Origin: a virus | DNA length: 43,085 nucleotides | Virus record (IMG/VR): IMGVR_UViG_3300031972_001084 | Coordinates: 1 to 43,085 of that record | Strand: one strand, 5' to 3' | Part shown: positions 1 to 7,297 of the stretch, in pieces | How the letters are laid out: every line of letters begins with the position of its first letter | How positions within the stretch are numbered: the first letter of the stretch is position 1 | Translations under genes and position numbers: made by a program | Notes under the pieces: generated by a model | Told to the model about the DNA's origin: nothing | The model's input: the letters and a program-made list of their open reading frames with translations, nothing else | The model's database searches: none

Positions 1-1
1 A

Positions 2-232
2 TCGGAGAACAAGCTATTCCGGTCAACCGAAAGCGTGAGCGACTCGGTGTGGGATGGCTTGCTTGCAGAGATACGAGGTATGCAATCCCGCATCGAAGCA
101 GGGCTGAAGCTGGCTGATGAGATGGCAAAGAAATCCGGTGATTGTGTTGGCGGATGGAACGCCAGTTACAGGATGGGATATCAAGATGCAGCTAAACAAC
201 TCCGCAAGGCACTGGGAGGTAAACATGACTGA
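2..232 (+). CDS. Hypothetical cassette protein, 5' partial (paralogue of the gene at 533-874)
   Basis: The reading frame is open to the left window edge, so the gene is probably cut. The first in-frame start inside the window is a GTG at 35. The C-terminal half, from IEAGLKLADEMAKKSGD to ALGGKHD, matches the C-terminal half of the product of 533-874 almost residue for residue, and the two are also close at DNA level (about 90-230 against 730-873). Codon use is more AT-tolerant than in the phage genes after 867. Its last codons (CTG GGA GGT) double as the Shine-Dalgarno of the next gene, which it overlaps by 8 bases. No function is recognised. Confidence 0.6.
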   Translation, partial: SENKLFRSTESVSDSVWDGLLAEIRGMQSRIEAGLKLADEMAKKSGDCVGGWNASYRMGYQDAAKQLRKALGGKHD

Positions 233-533
233 ACGAATGACAGACGAACGGTTGACTAAAGTGTCTGTTGCATGGAAAAACCCAATGACCACACTGGAAA
301 TCGAACTCCTGCAAGCCCTGAAAGCAGAACGTGAACGGGTCGAAGAACTGGAGGCCTCTGCTCAAAGTGGCTATGAAGATGGATGGCATAAGCTACGCAA
401 TGAGCGCAATGAACTCCAGTCCCGCATCGATGAACTGGAATCTGCGCTTCATAAATGCGTAGGTGCTGTTATTCATACAGACAGTGATCGTGCTGTAGCT
501 GAGATTGTCCATAAGGCGCTGGGAGGTGAGTGA
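225..533 (+). CDS. Hypothetical coiled-coil cassette protein
   Basis: Encodes 102 residues. The ATG at 225 is chosen over upstream starts because GGGAGGT lies at 214-220 and the start overlaps the previous stop. Residues about 28-70 are rich in Glu, Leu and Arg (AERERVEELEAS, NERNELQSRIDELES) and predict a coiled coil. The C-terminus (VHKALGGE) repeats the ALGG ending of both neighbours, and the GGGAGG encoded there is the ribosome binding site of the next gene. Small genes of this kind are typical of exchangeable phage accessory cassettes. No function is recognised. Confidence 0.6.
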   Translation: MTERMTDERLTKVSVAWKNPMTTLEIELLQALKAERERVEELEASAQSGYEDGWHKLRNERNELQSRIDELESALHKCVGAVIHTDSDRAVAEIVHKALGGE

Positions 534-874
534 TGAGTGACATTGTTGAACGTTTACTTTCTGCATCACATGACGAACGCTTGTCTGACGGGATGCTGTA
601 CCGCGAAGCAGGTGAAATACTGCAAGCCTGCAAACCCTACCTGAAAGATGGCGAAACACCCGCTGAGTGTATTCAACGTAATCGGTCTGATGTGGGTTCA
701 GTCATGTCATTGCTAGCCAAAGAGAAGTTCCGCATCGAAGCAGTGCTGAGGTTGGCTGATGAGATGGCGAAGAAGTCTGGTGACGGTGGTGGCATGTGGT
801 CACCCAGTTACAGGCTCGGCTATCAGGATGCGAGCAAAAAACTCCGCGAGGCGCTTGGAGGGAAGCATGAGTAA
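533..874 (+). CDS. Hypothetical cassette protein, full-length paralogue of the gene at the left edge
   Basis: Encodes 113 residues starting MSDIVERLL. The ATG at 533 overlaps the preceding TGA (ATGA coupling) and has GGGAGG at 521-526. Residues about 1-65 are unique; residues about 66-113 (FRIEAVLRLADEMAKKSGD to ALGGKHE) duplicate the partial gene at the left edge. The end of this gene marks a visible change: downstream genes have the strongly GC-biased codon use seen in the rest of the window. Function unknown. Confidence 0.65.
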   Translation: MSDIVERLLSASHDERLSDGMLYREAGEILQACKPYLKDGETPAECIQRNRSDVGSVMSLLAKEKFRIEAVLRLADEMAKKSGDGGGMWSPSYRLGYQDASKKLREALGGKHE

Positions 875-1412
875 CCCATCGCAAGGGACGATCGTCGAAC
901 TGACCGCGTTCGACTTGCTCGAGATCGCTCTGTTCGCAGAGCGCCAACACTCCGTCAAGGTCGCGACCGGTGCCGTGTCGAAAAAGTACGACACCACGAA
1001 AAGCGAGTACGAGCTTCACTACGTCGGGGCGATGGCGGAATATGCGGTCGCTCAGTATTTCGGCGTACCAATGGACCGAAGCGTTCACCGGGGCGGAGAC
1101 AACGGGACAGACGTCGTTATCAATGGCTGGCGGTGCGAGATCAAGGCGAACACGTACACCGGGAGAAACTACCAAGCGTTCATCGATGGGATGCACGTTT
1201 TCCGGGCGGACGTCCTGATCTCGGTTCAGATACTCAGCCCGACCAAGGTTCGGCTCGTCGGCTGTATCTCGAGAGTTCATTTTGAGAAGATCGCTCAACC
1301 CACCGACTACGGACACGGCGAACGCCTCTTCGTTCCAGAGAAAGAACTTGCAAGTCTGGACGTCCTTGTAAAAACCGATAGACCCACCAAAGGAGAAGTA
1401 AATGAAGTTTGA
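867..1412 (+). CDS. PD-(D/E)XK-type nuclease-like protein
   Basis: Encodes 181 residues from an ATG at 867 with TTGGAGGGA just upstream. The pattern fits the restriction-endonuclease-like core: Glu58 in a helix (GAMAEYAVAQYFG), Asp82 in GTDVV, then a strand with Glu91 and Lys93 (WRCEIKAN), spaced as in PD-(D/E)XK folds. Such small phage proteins may be recombination, repair or DNA-degrading nucleases; the substrate cannot be told. It is the first gene after the composition change at about 866 and overlaps the next gene by 11 bases. The family assignment rests on motif spacing only. Confidence 0.6.
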   Translation: MSNPSQGTIVELTAFDLLEIALFAERQHSVKVATGAVSKKYDTTKSEYELHYVGAMAEYAVAQYFGVPMDRSVHRGGDNGTDVVINGWRCEIKANTYTGRNYQAFIDGMHVFRADVLISVQILSPTKVRLVGCISRVHFEKIAQPTDYGHGERLFVPEKELASLDVLVKTDRPTKGEVNEV

Positions 1413-1605
1413 TAGAACGCTCGTTGTACGAAACACGCTGACCGATCTCGAAGCCGGGATCGATCATCTTCGGAGTCAGGGATTTGAGATCGACGAAACC
1501 GTTCCTGACACTTATGGGATCACCGTGATCGCGGCATTAAGAGAGATTCGGAATAAACGCGTAACGGTAACGATCCCCATGAGGAGACCAATTCAGGAGG
1601 GATGA
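1402..1605 (+). CDS. Hypothetical protein
   Basis: Encodes 67 residues, starting at an ATG behind AAAGGAGAAGT (1389-1399) inside the 3' end of the nuclease-like gene. The product (MKFDRTLVVRNTLTDLEAG...) mixes predicted strands and one helix, with no transmembrane segment and no known motif. It is co-transcribed with, and probably translationally coupled to, the nuclease-like gene. Confidence 0.55.
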   Translation: MKFDRTLVVRNTLTDLEAGIDHLRSQGFEIDETVPDTYGITVIAALREIRNKRVTVTIPMRRPIQEG

Positions 1606-1799
1606 AATTTTTCGGTGGTCGCCGGCGGGATGTCCTGTCGGTGACTGTCCGAGAACCGAGATCATGTCGGCTGAGAGACGATTCCACGATCGAGATAGTT
1701 ACCTTATCAGGACAGCATAGTTACCGGAACGAGACTAAAAATTTCGAGGGTGGTCAAAATTTGAGCAAATGCTCTCAGACGCCCTCAGATCGATTCTAA
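1602..1799 (+). CDS. Doubtful small ORF
   Basis: Encodes 65 residues. The ATG at 1602 overlaps the previous stop as ATGA and has an excellent AGGAGGG site, which favours translation. The product is Arg/Ser-rich without clear secondary structure, and the last codons overlap the hairpin at 1778-1808. It may be real, or only a decaying reading frame before the terminator. Confidence 0.35.
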   Translation: MKFFGGRRRDVLSVTVREPRSCRLRDDSTIEIVTLSGQHSYRNETKNFEGGQNLSKCSQTPSDRF

Positions 1800-1808
1800 C
1801 GGCGTTTC
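1778..1808 (+). terminator. Hairpin terminator-like element, related to the one at 36225-36254
   Basis: ACGCC (1779-1783) pairs with GGCGT (1801-1805), a 1787-1789/1795-1797 inner stem follows, the loop is TCGAT, and TTT follows the stem. The same sequence, with the same loop and outer ACGC/GCGT stem, occurs inverted at 36221-36262. It would end transcription of the 1-1799 gene group. The U-tract is short, so termination may be partial. Confidence 0.45.
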
Positions 1809-1925
1809 GTGTTTGGGCAAGGTGGTTATACCTCTTTTTCGAGATCTCAAGAACGCTTTAAAAACATATACTTACAAGCGCCCCGGCACGCGGTTTGCAT
1901 AGGGCGAAAAATCAGGGAAAACGGT
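1809..1925 (+). promoter_or_regulatory. AT-rich non-coding leader, possible promoter
   Basis: About 120 bases between the hairpin and the glycosyltransferase start. It holds an AT-rich island (TTTAAAAACATATACTTAC, 1857-1875) with TATACT at 1867-1872 that could be a -10 box; no good -35 box is visible. GAGATCTC at 1841-1848 is a short palindrome. An in-frame upstream GTG at 1809 exists but is not favoured. Confidence 0.25.
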
Positions 1926-2666
1926 ATGAAAGAGAAAATATTCGGGATAACTCGCGTCAGAAATGAGGCGCAAATCATCGCCGATACGATCGAACATTTC
2001 CTCGGATACGTCGGTCGAATTGTGCTGTTCGATGACTACTCGACCGACGAGACGGTGGACATCGCGGCGGCTGTTGGCGGTGATCGAATCACCATCATTC
2101 GAGGAACGGAGTGGCGACCGAATCGGGTCGCGGAAGAAACTCGACACCGCGCTCTCGTCATGGAAAAGGCGAAGCAACTCGGAGCGGAGTGGGCGCTTTG
2201 CTTCGATGCCGACGAGCGATTGGTAGGGAGACTTCCCTCCGTGGTCGGTTCCGAAAGTGGTTTCCGGTTCCGGCTTTTCGATGGGTACATGACGGAGGAT
2301 TTCCGAGCACCATTTCAGGACGGCGTGCTCGATGCGAGGTTGAGAAAATGGGGTCCAGAATTCCGGGACATCCTCATGCTGTTCCGAATCGCCGACGCGG
2401 AATTTCGAGGACTCGATCAGCGCTCGCCCTACCTTGCCGGACGAATGGCGAACGTCCCGGTCTTCGTCAAACATTTCGGAAAATGTATCTCGGTTGAGCA
2501 ATGGGAAGAGACCTGTCGGTATTACGCCGGACACTTCCCTCGACGGTATCGGGAGAAGTGGCTCGACCGGATGGGAAAGGCGATCCATTCGAAATCCGAC
2601 TTCGGTCGCGATCTGTATTCGTGGGACGAATTGATGGAAAGGGGAGCGGCATGGCGACGCATTTGA
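1926..2666 (+). CDS. GT2-family (GT-A fold) glycosyltransferase
   Basis: Encodes 246 residues. The ATG at 1926 puts the first Rossmann strand (IFGITRVRNEA) at the N-terminus, as in GT2 enzymes, with AGGGAAA at 1914-1920 as ribosome binding site. Asp36-Asp37 in DDYSTDET fits the nucleotide-binding motif, and Asp94-Ala-Asp96 in FDADE is the metal-binding DXD. These enzymes move a sugar from a nucleotide-sugar to an acceptor in the cytoplasm. The C-terminal half (about 130-246) is aromatic- and Arg-rich and probably binds the acceptor. It overlaps the methyltransferase gene. Acceptor unknown: virion protein, DNA base or host glycan are all possible. Confidence 0.8.
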   Translation: MKEKIFGITRVRNEAQIIADTIEHFLGYVGRIVLFDDYSTDETVDIAAAVGGDRITIIRGTEWRPNRVAEETRHRALVMEKAKQLGAEWALCFDADERLVGRLPSVVGSESGFRFRLFDGYMTEDFRAPFQDGVLDARLRKWGPEFRDILMLFRIADAEFRGLDQRSPYLAGRMANVPVFVKHFGKCISVEQWEETCRYYAGHFPRRYREKWLDRMGKAIHSKSDFGRDLYSWDELMERGAAWRRI

Positions 2667-3148
2667 ACGGGACGATTTGTCTGAACCGATCGGTTCTCGA
2701 CTTCATGGAGTCCAAGCTCGACGAACAATCACGCGTCCTCGAATTCGGCGGAGGAAACTCTTCGCTCTGGTTCGCGGAGCGGGTCGGTCACTTGGTCGTC
2801 TTCGAGACGGACCCGAAGTGGCGGCGATACATCAAGCGGATTTTGACCAATGCCGACACGGGCGGGTTTCAGATTTTGACGCGGATCGAGCAAGCCGAAA
2901 AGTTGCGCCGGTTCGATCTGGTGTTAGTCGATTGCGATGAACGGATGCGGAAGGAAGCCGCTCGGACAGGTTGGGGGAAACTCGCTCCCGGCGGTTGGCT
3001 GATCTTCGACGACGCTCAACGTGAACGGCACGCTCGCGCCGCTTCATGGTTGGCGAATGTAGCCGGTCGTCCAAGAGTCCTCGGATGGACTGAGGGCGAT
3101 CTGAGAGAGGCTGAAGACCGTGTCGCGCTTGCTTGGAGAAAGCCATGA
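2651..3148 (+). CDS. SAM-dependent class I methyltransferase-like protein
   Basis: Encodes 165 residues from an ATG at 2651 behind GGAAAGGGGAG, overlapping the glycosyltransferase by 16 bases. Motif I is VLEFGGGNSS (residues 29-38), the acidic end of strand 2 is FETD (51-54), followed by DLVLVDCD and a later WLIFDDAQ strand. This is the Rossmann-like core of small-molecule, glycan or protein methyltransferases; no DNA-methyltransferase catalytic motif (NPPY or PCQ) is seen. Coupling to the glycosyltransferase suggests that it methylates the attached sugar or the same acceptor. Confidence 0.7.
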   Translation: MATHLNGTICLNRSVLDFMESKLDEQSRVLEFGGGNSSLWFAERVGHLVVFETDPKWRRYIKRILTNADTGGFQILTRIEQAEKLRRFDLVLVDCDERMRKEAARTGWGKLAPGGWLIFDDAQRERHARAASWLANVAGRPRVLGWTEGDLREAEDRVALAWRKP

Positions 3149-3360
3149 TCGAGCGAATCGTATTTGCCACGGAAGACGTCGGCTCCACACTGACCGAGCT
3201 TGGATACAGCCAGATCGGAGCGAACGCGAGATTTCTCTTCGATAGCCCGATCGTTGTCACGCTCGAGACCGAGATCGACTACGACTCCCGACACGGTGTT
3301 TTCTATCTGGTCCGACACGACCAGTCGCTCGAACTCATGTCCGGGAAGTGGGATCGATAA
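3145..3360 (+). CDS. Hypothetical protein
   Basis: Encodes 71 residues. The ATG at 3145 overlaps the methyltransferase stop (ATGA) and has GGAG at 3135-3138; the TTG at 3133 is less likely. The product looks like a small alpha/beta fold (MIERIVFATEDVGSTL, then several strands). Position at the end of the glycosyl/methyltransferase operon suggests a linked role, but no family is recognised. Confidence 0.55.
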   Translation: MIERIVFATEDVGSTLTELGYSQIGANARFLFDSPIVVTLETEIDYDSRHGVFYLVRHDQSLELMSGKWDR

Positions 3361-3498
3361 CCCTTTTCGCGAATTTTGCGAACCTCCTAAAAAGCTCCCT
3401 ATTTGGTAACAATCGCCGGTCGGTGATAAAGTTCGTATTAGAACTCGCTATTTCAGCGGACGAGGACGACACGAAAGGAAGCCGTCGGTAATGCAACT
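3361..3498 (+). promoter_or_regulatory. Intergenic region with possible promoter before the terminase operon
   Basis: A 138-base gap, the longest before the packaging genes. TTGGTA (3403-3408) and GATAAA (3425-3430) are 16 bases apart and could be a sigma70-like promoter. TTCGC/GCGAA (3366-3382) forms a weak inverted repeat. Nothing else is visible. Confidence 0.25.
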
Positions 3499-3693
3499 AT
3501 GCAAATCGAAAATCGCAAAAACGAGAGGGCAGAAGCTCGACTCGCGAACGCGTTTGTCAGATGCGCCGTTTGCGGTCGGACCCTGCCTGTCGGAATGGTC
3601 CCGCCTTGTGCTCGAGAGCGCGACCCGAGGAAGTGGGGTTATCCCTGCAAGCTCGCCGTCGATGACTCGGGCGTAATTCCGATTCACCATTGA
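3499..3693 (+). CDS. Small putative zinc-ribbon protein
   Basis: Encodes 64 residues. It contains CAVC (about 22-25), then Cys37 and Cys50, a spacing that could bind one zinc ion. An overlapping frame at 3491-3676 has the better-spaced ribosome binding site (AAAGGAAG at 3474-3481), but its product looks random, so this frame is preferred. It lies 4 bases before the small terminase gene. Function unknown. Confidence 0.45.
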   Translation: MQIENRKNERAEARLANAFVRCAVCGRTLPVGMVPPCARERDPRKWGYPCKLAVDDSGVIPIHH

Positions 3694-3697
3694 GACG

Positions 3698-4144
3698 ATG
3701 GCAAAGAAGAAGGTAGGGCGACCGAAGAAACTCCCCGTCACTGACGAGCTACTCGTCGAAGTGCGAGGTCTTGCGTCCCAAGGATTGACCCGGAAACAGA
3801 TCAGCGCCGCGCTCGGAATCTCCGAGGCGCTTCGGTGCCGGATGATGAACAACGAGCCGGAATTCAAGACCGCGATCGAAGAGGGCGAAGCCGCCGGGAT
3901 CGCCCAAGTGACGAACTCGCTCATGGTCGCCGCTCGCTCCGGGAACGTCACCGCTCAAATTTTCTATCTGAAGAATCGTGATCCTGATAACTGGCGCGAT
4001 CGCCGCGAATACGAAGCGACTCACCGACACCTCCAGCCCGAAGTCGAAATCTCGAAAGAGATGAGCGCTCAAGATGCGGCGGACGCATACGCTGACACGC
4101 TGAAGCGGGGAAGAAGTGAAAACGTCGTCCCAATCCGTAAGTAA
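3698..4144 (+). CDS. terS: Terminase small subunit
   Basis: Encodes 148 residues. Residues about 24-50 (EVRGLASQGLTRKQISAALG) form a helix-turn-helix expected to bind the packaging site. The following SLMVAARSGNVTAQIFYLKN and NWRDRREYE pattern is characteristic of terminase small subunits of the terS-HTH type. It recognises phage DNA and feeds it to the large subunit, whose gene overlaps by 29 bases. The basic N-terminus (MAKKKVGRPKK) is also common in this family. Assignment is supported by both sequence and position. Confidence 0.85.
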   Translation: MAKKKVGRPKKLPVTDELLVEVRGLASQGLTRKQISAALGISEALRCRMMNNEPEFKTAIEEGEAAGIAQVTNSLMVAARSGNVTAQIFYLKNRDPDNWRDRREYEATHRHLQPEVEISKEMSAQDAADAYADTLKRGRSENVVPIRK

Positions 4145-5795
4145 GGCGAGGACCGAACTCCGACCTCCCGAAACTACGAACGTATGGCCCGTCGATGTAA
4201 CGGCGATCTATGCGTGGCGGCAACAGCAAGTCCAGCTCATCCGATCCGATCCGAGGCTCGCATACGGAGCGAAGGTCTACTACCGGACCCATCCGGTCCA
4301 GTTCGTGAATCACTGGTGCGACACCTACGACCCACGCCGCGCCGGGAAGGGATCGACCAAGCTCCCGCTCATCCTGTTCCAGCGTCAGGAAGAACTCGTC
4401 GAGTTCCTTCTCGCTTGCGTGACCGAGACCGAGCCGGGACTGATCGAGAAGTCTCGAGACATGGGCGCGACATGGGTCGCCAGCGCCTTCAGCGTTTGGC
4501 TCTGGCTGTTCTGGCCCGGAGTCGCTGTCGGGTGGGGATCGAGAAAAGAACAGCTCGTCGATAAGCTCGGCGATCCTGACAGCATCTTCGAAAAAATACG
4601 GATGCTCATTCACGGACTCCCGGAGTTCTTCCTCCCGGACGGATTCTCGCCAAGCGATCACATGACCTTCATGCGAATTATCAATCCCGCCAACGGCGCG
4701 ACGATCACCGGGGAAGCCGGCGACAATATCGGACGCGGCGGAAGGAAGCTGATCTACTTCAAGGACGAGTCCAGTCATTACGAGCGCCCGGAGAAGATCG
4801 AGGCGGCGCTTTCCGACACCACTCGAGTCCCGATCGATATCTCGTCAGTGAACGGAATCGGGAACGTGTTTCACCGCAAACGGGAGAGCGGCGCGGACTG
4901 GAACGGAGTCGTCATCAAAGGCAAGACTCAAGTCTTCGTCATGGACTGGCGGGATCATCCTGATAAGAACCAATCGTGGTACGATACCCGCAAGGCGAGA
5001 GCGGAGGAGGAAGGTCTCCAACATATCTTCGCCCAAGAGGTCGATCGCAACTACGCCGCTTCTGTTGACGGCGCTTTGATCCAGCAAGAGTGGGTCCAAG
5101 CCGCGATCGATGCTCATCTGAAACTGGAACTTAATGATTCGGGTCCGTGGTCTTCGGCCCTAGACGTTGCGGATAGTGGTTCGGATACGAACGCGCAAAG
5201 CCAGCGACAAGGAATCATCCTTCGGGCGCTGGACGAATGGGGCGCTCGAGACACCGCCCAGACAGCCCGACGCGCTATCGCCAACGTCACCAAACGAGGA
5301 CGTCTCGACTTGCAATACGATTGCATTGGAGTCGGCGCAGGAGTGAAGGGCGAAGTGAACAATCTTCGGGATGAGAACTTGATGCCGAACGGAATCCGAT
5401 TCGTTCCGTGGAACGCTGGCGGAAAGGTGCTCAACCCCAAGAAGCGCGTCATCCCCGGCGACAAGCAAAGCCCACTCAACGAGGAGTTTTACACGAACCT
5501 CAAAGCCCAAGGCTGGTGGGAGCTTCGGAATCGGTTCTACAGGACATGGCGCTCGATCCACGAAGGCGCTCACTACGATCCCGACTCACTGATCTCGATC
5601 GACTCCCGGATCAAGAATCTCCGCAAGCTCGAGAAAGAGCTTTGCCAAGTCACCGCGTCGAAAGGCGCTCGACTCAAACTGGTCATCGACAAGACGCCGG
5701 ACGGGACGAAATCCCCGAACCTCGCCGACGCCGTCATGATGGATTATTGGCCCATGAGAAGCGGGTACGATCTGGCGAAATTCATGGGCGACTAA
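4116..5795 (+). CDS. terL: Terminase large subunit (packaging ATPase and nuclease)
   Basis: Encodes 559 residues from a GTG at 4116 with GGGGA upstream. The ATPase half has a variant Walker A (EKSRDMGATW, 111-120) and Walker B (LIYFKDE, 212-218). The nuclease half has an RNase H-like set of acids: Asp350 and Asp353 (ALDVADSGSD), Asp402 (YDCIGVG) and Asp538 (NLADAV). It pumps DNA into the prohead through the portal and cuts it. Length and motif order are normal for the family. The Walker A form with Arg-Asp-Met-Gly-Ala-Thr rather than GxGKT is common in one large terminase group and does not imply loss of function. Confidence 0.95.
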   Translation: MKTSSQSVSKARTELRPPETTNVWPVDVTAIYAWRQQQVQLIRSDPRLAYGAKVYYRTHPVQFVNHWCDTYDPRRAGKGSTKLPLILFQRQEELVEFLLACVTETEPGLIEKSRDMGATWVASAFSVWLWLFWPGVAVGWGSRKEQLVDKLGDPDSIFEKIRMLIHGLPEFFLPDGFSPSDHMTFMRIINPANGATITGEAGDNIGRGGRKLIYFKDESSHYERPEKIEAALSDTTRVPIDISSVNGIGNVFHRKRESGADWNGVVIKGKTQVFVMDWRDHPDKNQSWYDTRKARAEEEGLQHIFAQEVDRNYAASVDGALIQQEWVQAAIDAHLKLELNDSGPWSSALDVADSGSDTNAQSQRQGIILRALDEWGARDTAQTARRAIANVTKRGRLDLQYDCIGVGAGVKGEVNNLRDENLMPNGIRFVPWNAGGKVLNPKKRVIPGDKQSPLNEEFYTNLKAQGWWELRNRFYRTWRSIHEGAHYDPDSLISIDSRIKNLRKLEKELCQVTASKGARLKLVIDKTPDGTKSPNLADAVMMDYWPMRSGYDLAKFMGD

Positions 5796-5801
5796 CAAAA
5801 A

Positions 5802-5827
5802 TAGACAAATTTGTCTACTAGTTTTTT
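5802..5827 (+). terminator. Perfect 16-base palindrome followed by T6
   Basis: TAGACAAATTTGTCTA (5802-5817) is a perfect palindrome, followed by CTAG and TTTTTT (5822-5827). As RNA it gives a 6-bp stem with an AAUU loop and a U-tract, so it may be a weak intrinsic terminator after terL. As DNA it looks like a dimeric repressor operator, with GATAAT at 5828-5833 resembling a -10 box. Both readings are open. Confidence 0.5.
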
Positions 5828-5854
5828 GATAATATCGGAGCGGATTAAGGACGC

Positions 5855-6280
5855 ATGGAAGAACGGAGAACAAAAATGGAGCAAATTATGGGGGCGCTTC
5901 GATCGGAGAAGTTATCGACAGGGATCGCCGGACTTCTCCTGACCATCGCTGTCGTTGGGTTTACGTGGGCGGACGGCGAACACAAGGCGATCATGGATCA
6001 GATCGTTCCTCGCGACGTCTACGAGCGCGAACAAGAGGAACTCAAGCAACAACTCGCCACGCTGACGACCGCCGTGACCGACTACATCTCGGACGCCAAG
6101 ATTGTCGATGCCAGTCAGCTCGTTCGGGACAAGGAACTCACGTTACAAGTGGCTGTTGCCGCCGGACAGACGGCGGAAAACATCGAGCATATCGAAAACG
6201 AAATCGAACAGGCGAAACGTTACCGGGACTGTCTGATTTCGGAACGCCCAAACTGTAAACACTTGAAGCCGCCGGAATGA
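5855..6280 (+). CDS. Membrane-anchored coiled-coil protein, possible holin or inner-membrane spanin
   Basis: Encodes 141 residues from the ATG at 5855 (AAGGA at 5845-5849); an in-frame ATG at 5876 also has an upstream GGAG. One transmembrane segment lies at about 21-40 (STGIAGLLLTIAVVGFTWA). The rest is a predicted coiled coil (EREQEELKQQLATL; AENIEHIENEIEQAK). The layout fits an i-spanin (one N-terminal anchor, periplasmic helix) or a simple holin. It directly precedes the endolysin gene with ATGA overlap, and a lipoprotein gene follows two genes later, as in lysis cassettes. Confidence 0.55.
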   Translation: MEERRTKMEQIMGALRSEKLSTGIAGLLLTIAVVGFTWADGEHKAIMDQIVPRDVYEREQEELKQQLATLTTAVTDYISDAKIVDASQLVRDKELTLQVAVAAGQTAENIEHIENEIEQAKRYRDCLISERPNCKHLKPPE

Positions 6281-6585
6281 CGCTCGGGGACAAAAGACGA
6301 CGATTCACGGAAGCGAAAGCGCTTCTCATCCAGTACGTTCAATACCGGGGATGGAAAGCGGCGGAGGATTACCTGAAACGGTGTCAGGAATGTCCCGTAG
6401 GAGACCACGACAGCGTCCACAAGCTCGGATTGGCGGTAGACCTGAACCTCTACATTAACGGGGTCTATATCCGCGACGAGAGAGGACATGAAGAGCTTCA
6501 CGATTTCTGGGATTTGCTCGGTGGAGCGCCCCGGATCGACGACGACATGAATCACTATTCTTTCGAACACAACGGCAAATGGTAA
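6277..6585 (+). CDS. M15-family peptidoglycan peptidase (endolysin)
   Basis: Encodes 102 residues. SVHKLGLAVDLN (46-57) matches the M15 zinc motif SxHxxGxAxD, giving His48 and Asp55 as ligands. The C-terminal NHYSFEHNGKW supplies the last ligand (His98) and the likely catalytic Glu97. Enzymes of the D-Ala-D-Ala carboxypeptidase/L-Ala-D-Glu endopeptidase type cut peptide cross-links of the cell wall for lysis. No signal peptide is present, so a holin is needed for release. The single-domain size is normal for phages of Gram-negative hosts. It sits within the lysis cassette. Confidence 0.85.
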   Translation: MTLGDKRRRFTEAKALLIQYVQYRGWKAAEDYLKRCQECPVGDHDSVHKLGLAVDLNLYINGVYIRDERGHEELHDFWDLLGGAPRIDDDMNHYSFEHNGKW

Positions 6586-6597
6586 AGGAAGACCGAC

Positions 6598-6972
6598 ATG
6601 GCTGAGTTCATCGAAATCCCGTCGCTCAATTTCCACGACAGCGGGAAGAAATTCACAATCGAAGAGCGGCTCGTTTACGAGTCCGATCTCTGGCCCGACC
6701 TGATCATCGTCCCGGCTGGATTCGTCACGGACCTCGCAAGCATCCCTCGCATATTCCAATCGCTGATCCCGAAGATCGGGAAGCACGCGCTCCCGGCAAT
6801 TGTCCACGACTACTTGTGTCGGCTGGACGGTTTCGACAGGCGGCTCGCCGACCGGATATTTCTCGAGGCGATGAAGGAGCGCGGAGTGAATCGGATTCGC
6901 CGGCGATTGATGTATTGGGCGGTCGCTCTCCTGACGTTTTTCTTGAGGAAACGAGGAGACGCAAATGAATAG
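6598..6972 (+). CDS. DUF1353 family protein
   Basis: Encodes 124 residues. VPAGFVTDLASIPR (about 39-52) followed by PAIVHDYLCR and ADRIFLEAMKERGV is the signature of DUF1353, a common small phage protein found near lysis or tail genes. The C-terminus (LMYWAVALLTFFLRK) is hydrophobic and may associate with the membrane. The role is not established; the position between endolysin and lipoprotein suggests lysis or superinfection effects at the envelope. Confidence 0.8.
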   Translation: MAEFIEIPSLNFHDSGKKFTIEERLVYESDLWPDLIIVPAGFVTDLASIPRIFQSLIPKIGKHALPAIVHDYLCRLDGFDRRLADRIFLEAMKERGVNRIRRRLMYWAVALLTFFLRKRGDANE

Positions 6973-7261
6973 ATTGATAACGATTCTTGGCTTGGTGCTC
7001 GTTGTTCTTTGCGGTTGCGCCGGCAAGGGCTTGAAGATCGATTACGTCGATCCTTCAGGAAAAAACGTGACCATCTCCACCGACTATCAGGTCGAGAACG
7101 GATTCACGATGGAGCGGGATGGGGAAGGCTACAAGATCGACCTCGGTTCCGCGACGACCAAGGACGCCGAGATGGGCATCATCGCGGAATTGCTTCGCAT
7201 GATGACGGTTTTCATGGCGGCTGGAATTCCTGTAGCGCCGCAAGACGCGAACGGAAATTGA
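6965..7261 (+). CDS. Small lipoprotein, possible outer-membrane spanin
   Basis: Encodes 98 residues. A type II signal peptide is visible: Asn2-Arg3, a hydrophobic core (LITILGLVLVVL) and the lipobox LCGC, with Cys18 as probable lipidation site. The mature part is mostly beta-forming and polar, with a hydrophobic stretch near 75-88. In the lysis cassette of a Gram-negative phage it could be the o-spanin partner of the gene at 5855, or an exclusion lipoprotein. It overlaps the DUF1353 gene by 8 bases. Confidence 0.6.
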   Translation: MNRLITILGLVLVVLCGCAGKGLKIDYVDPSGKNVTISTDYQVENGFTMERDGEGYKIDLGSATTKDAEMGIIAELLRMMTVFMAAGIPVAPQDANGN

Positions 7262-7297
7262 AACTACTTTTTTTAACATTCCCCGGAGGAATATTTC

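Noticed and set aside
3491-3676. Alternative ORF overlapping the small zinc-ribbon gene
   Set aside because: It has the better-spaced ribosome binding site, but the product looks random and the other frame has a plausible Cys pattern; kept only as an alternative.
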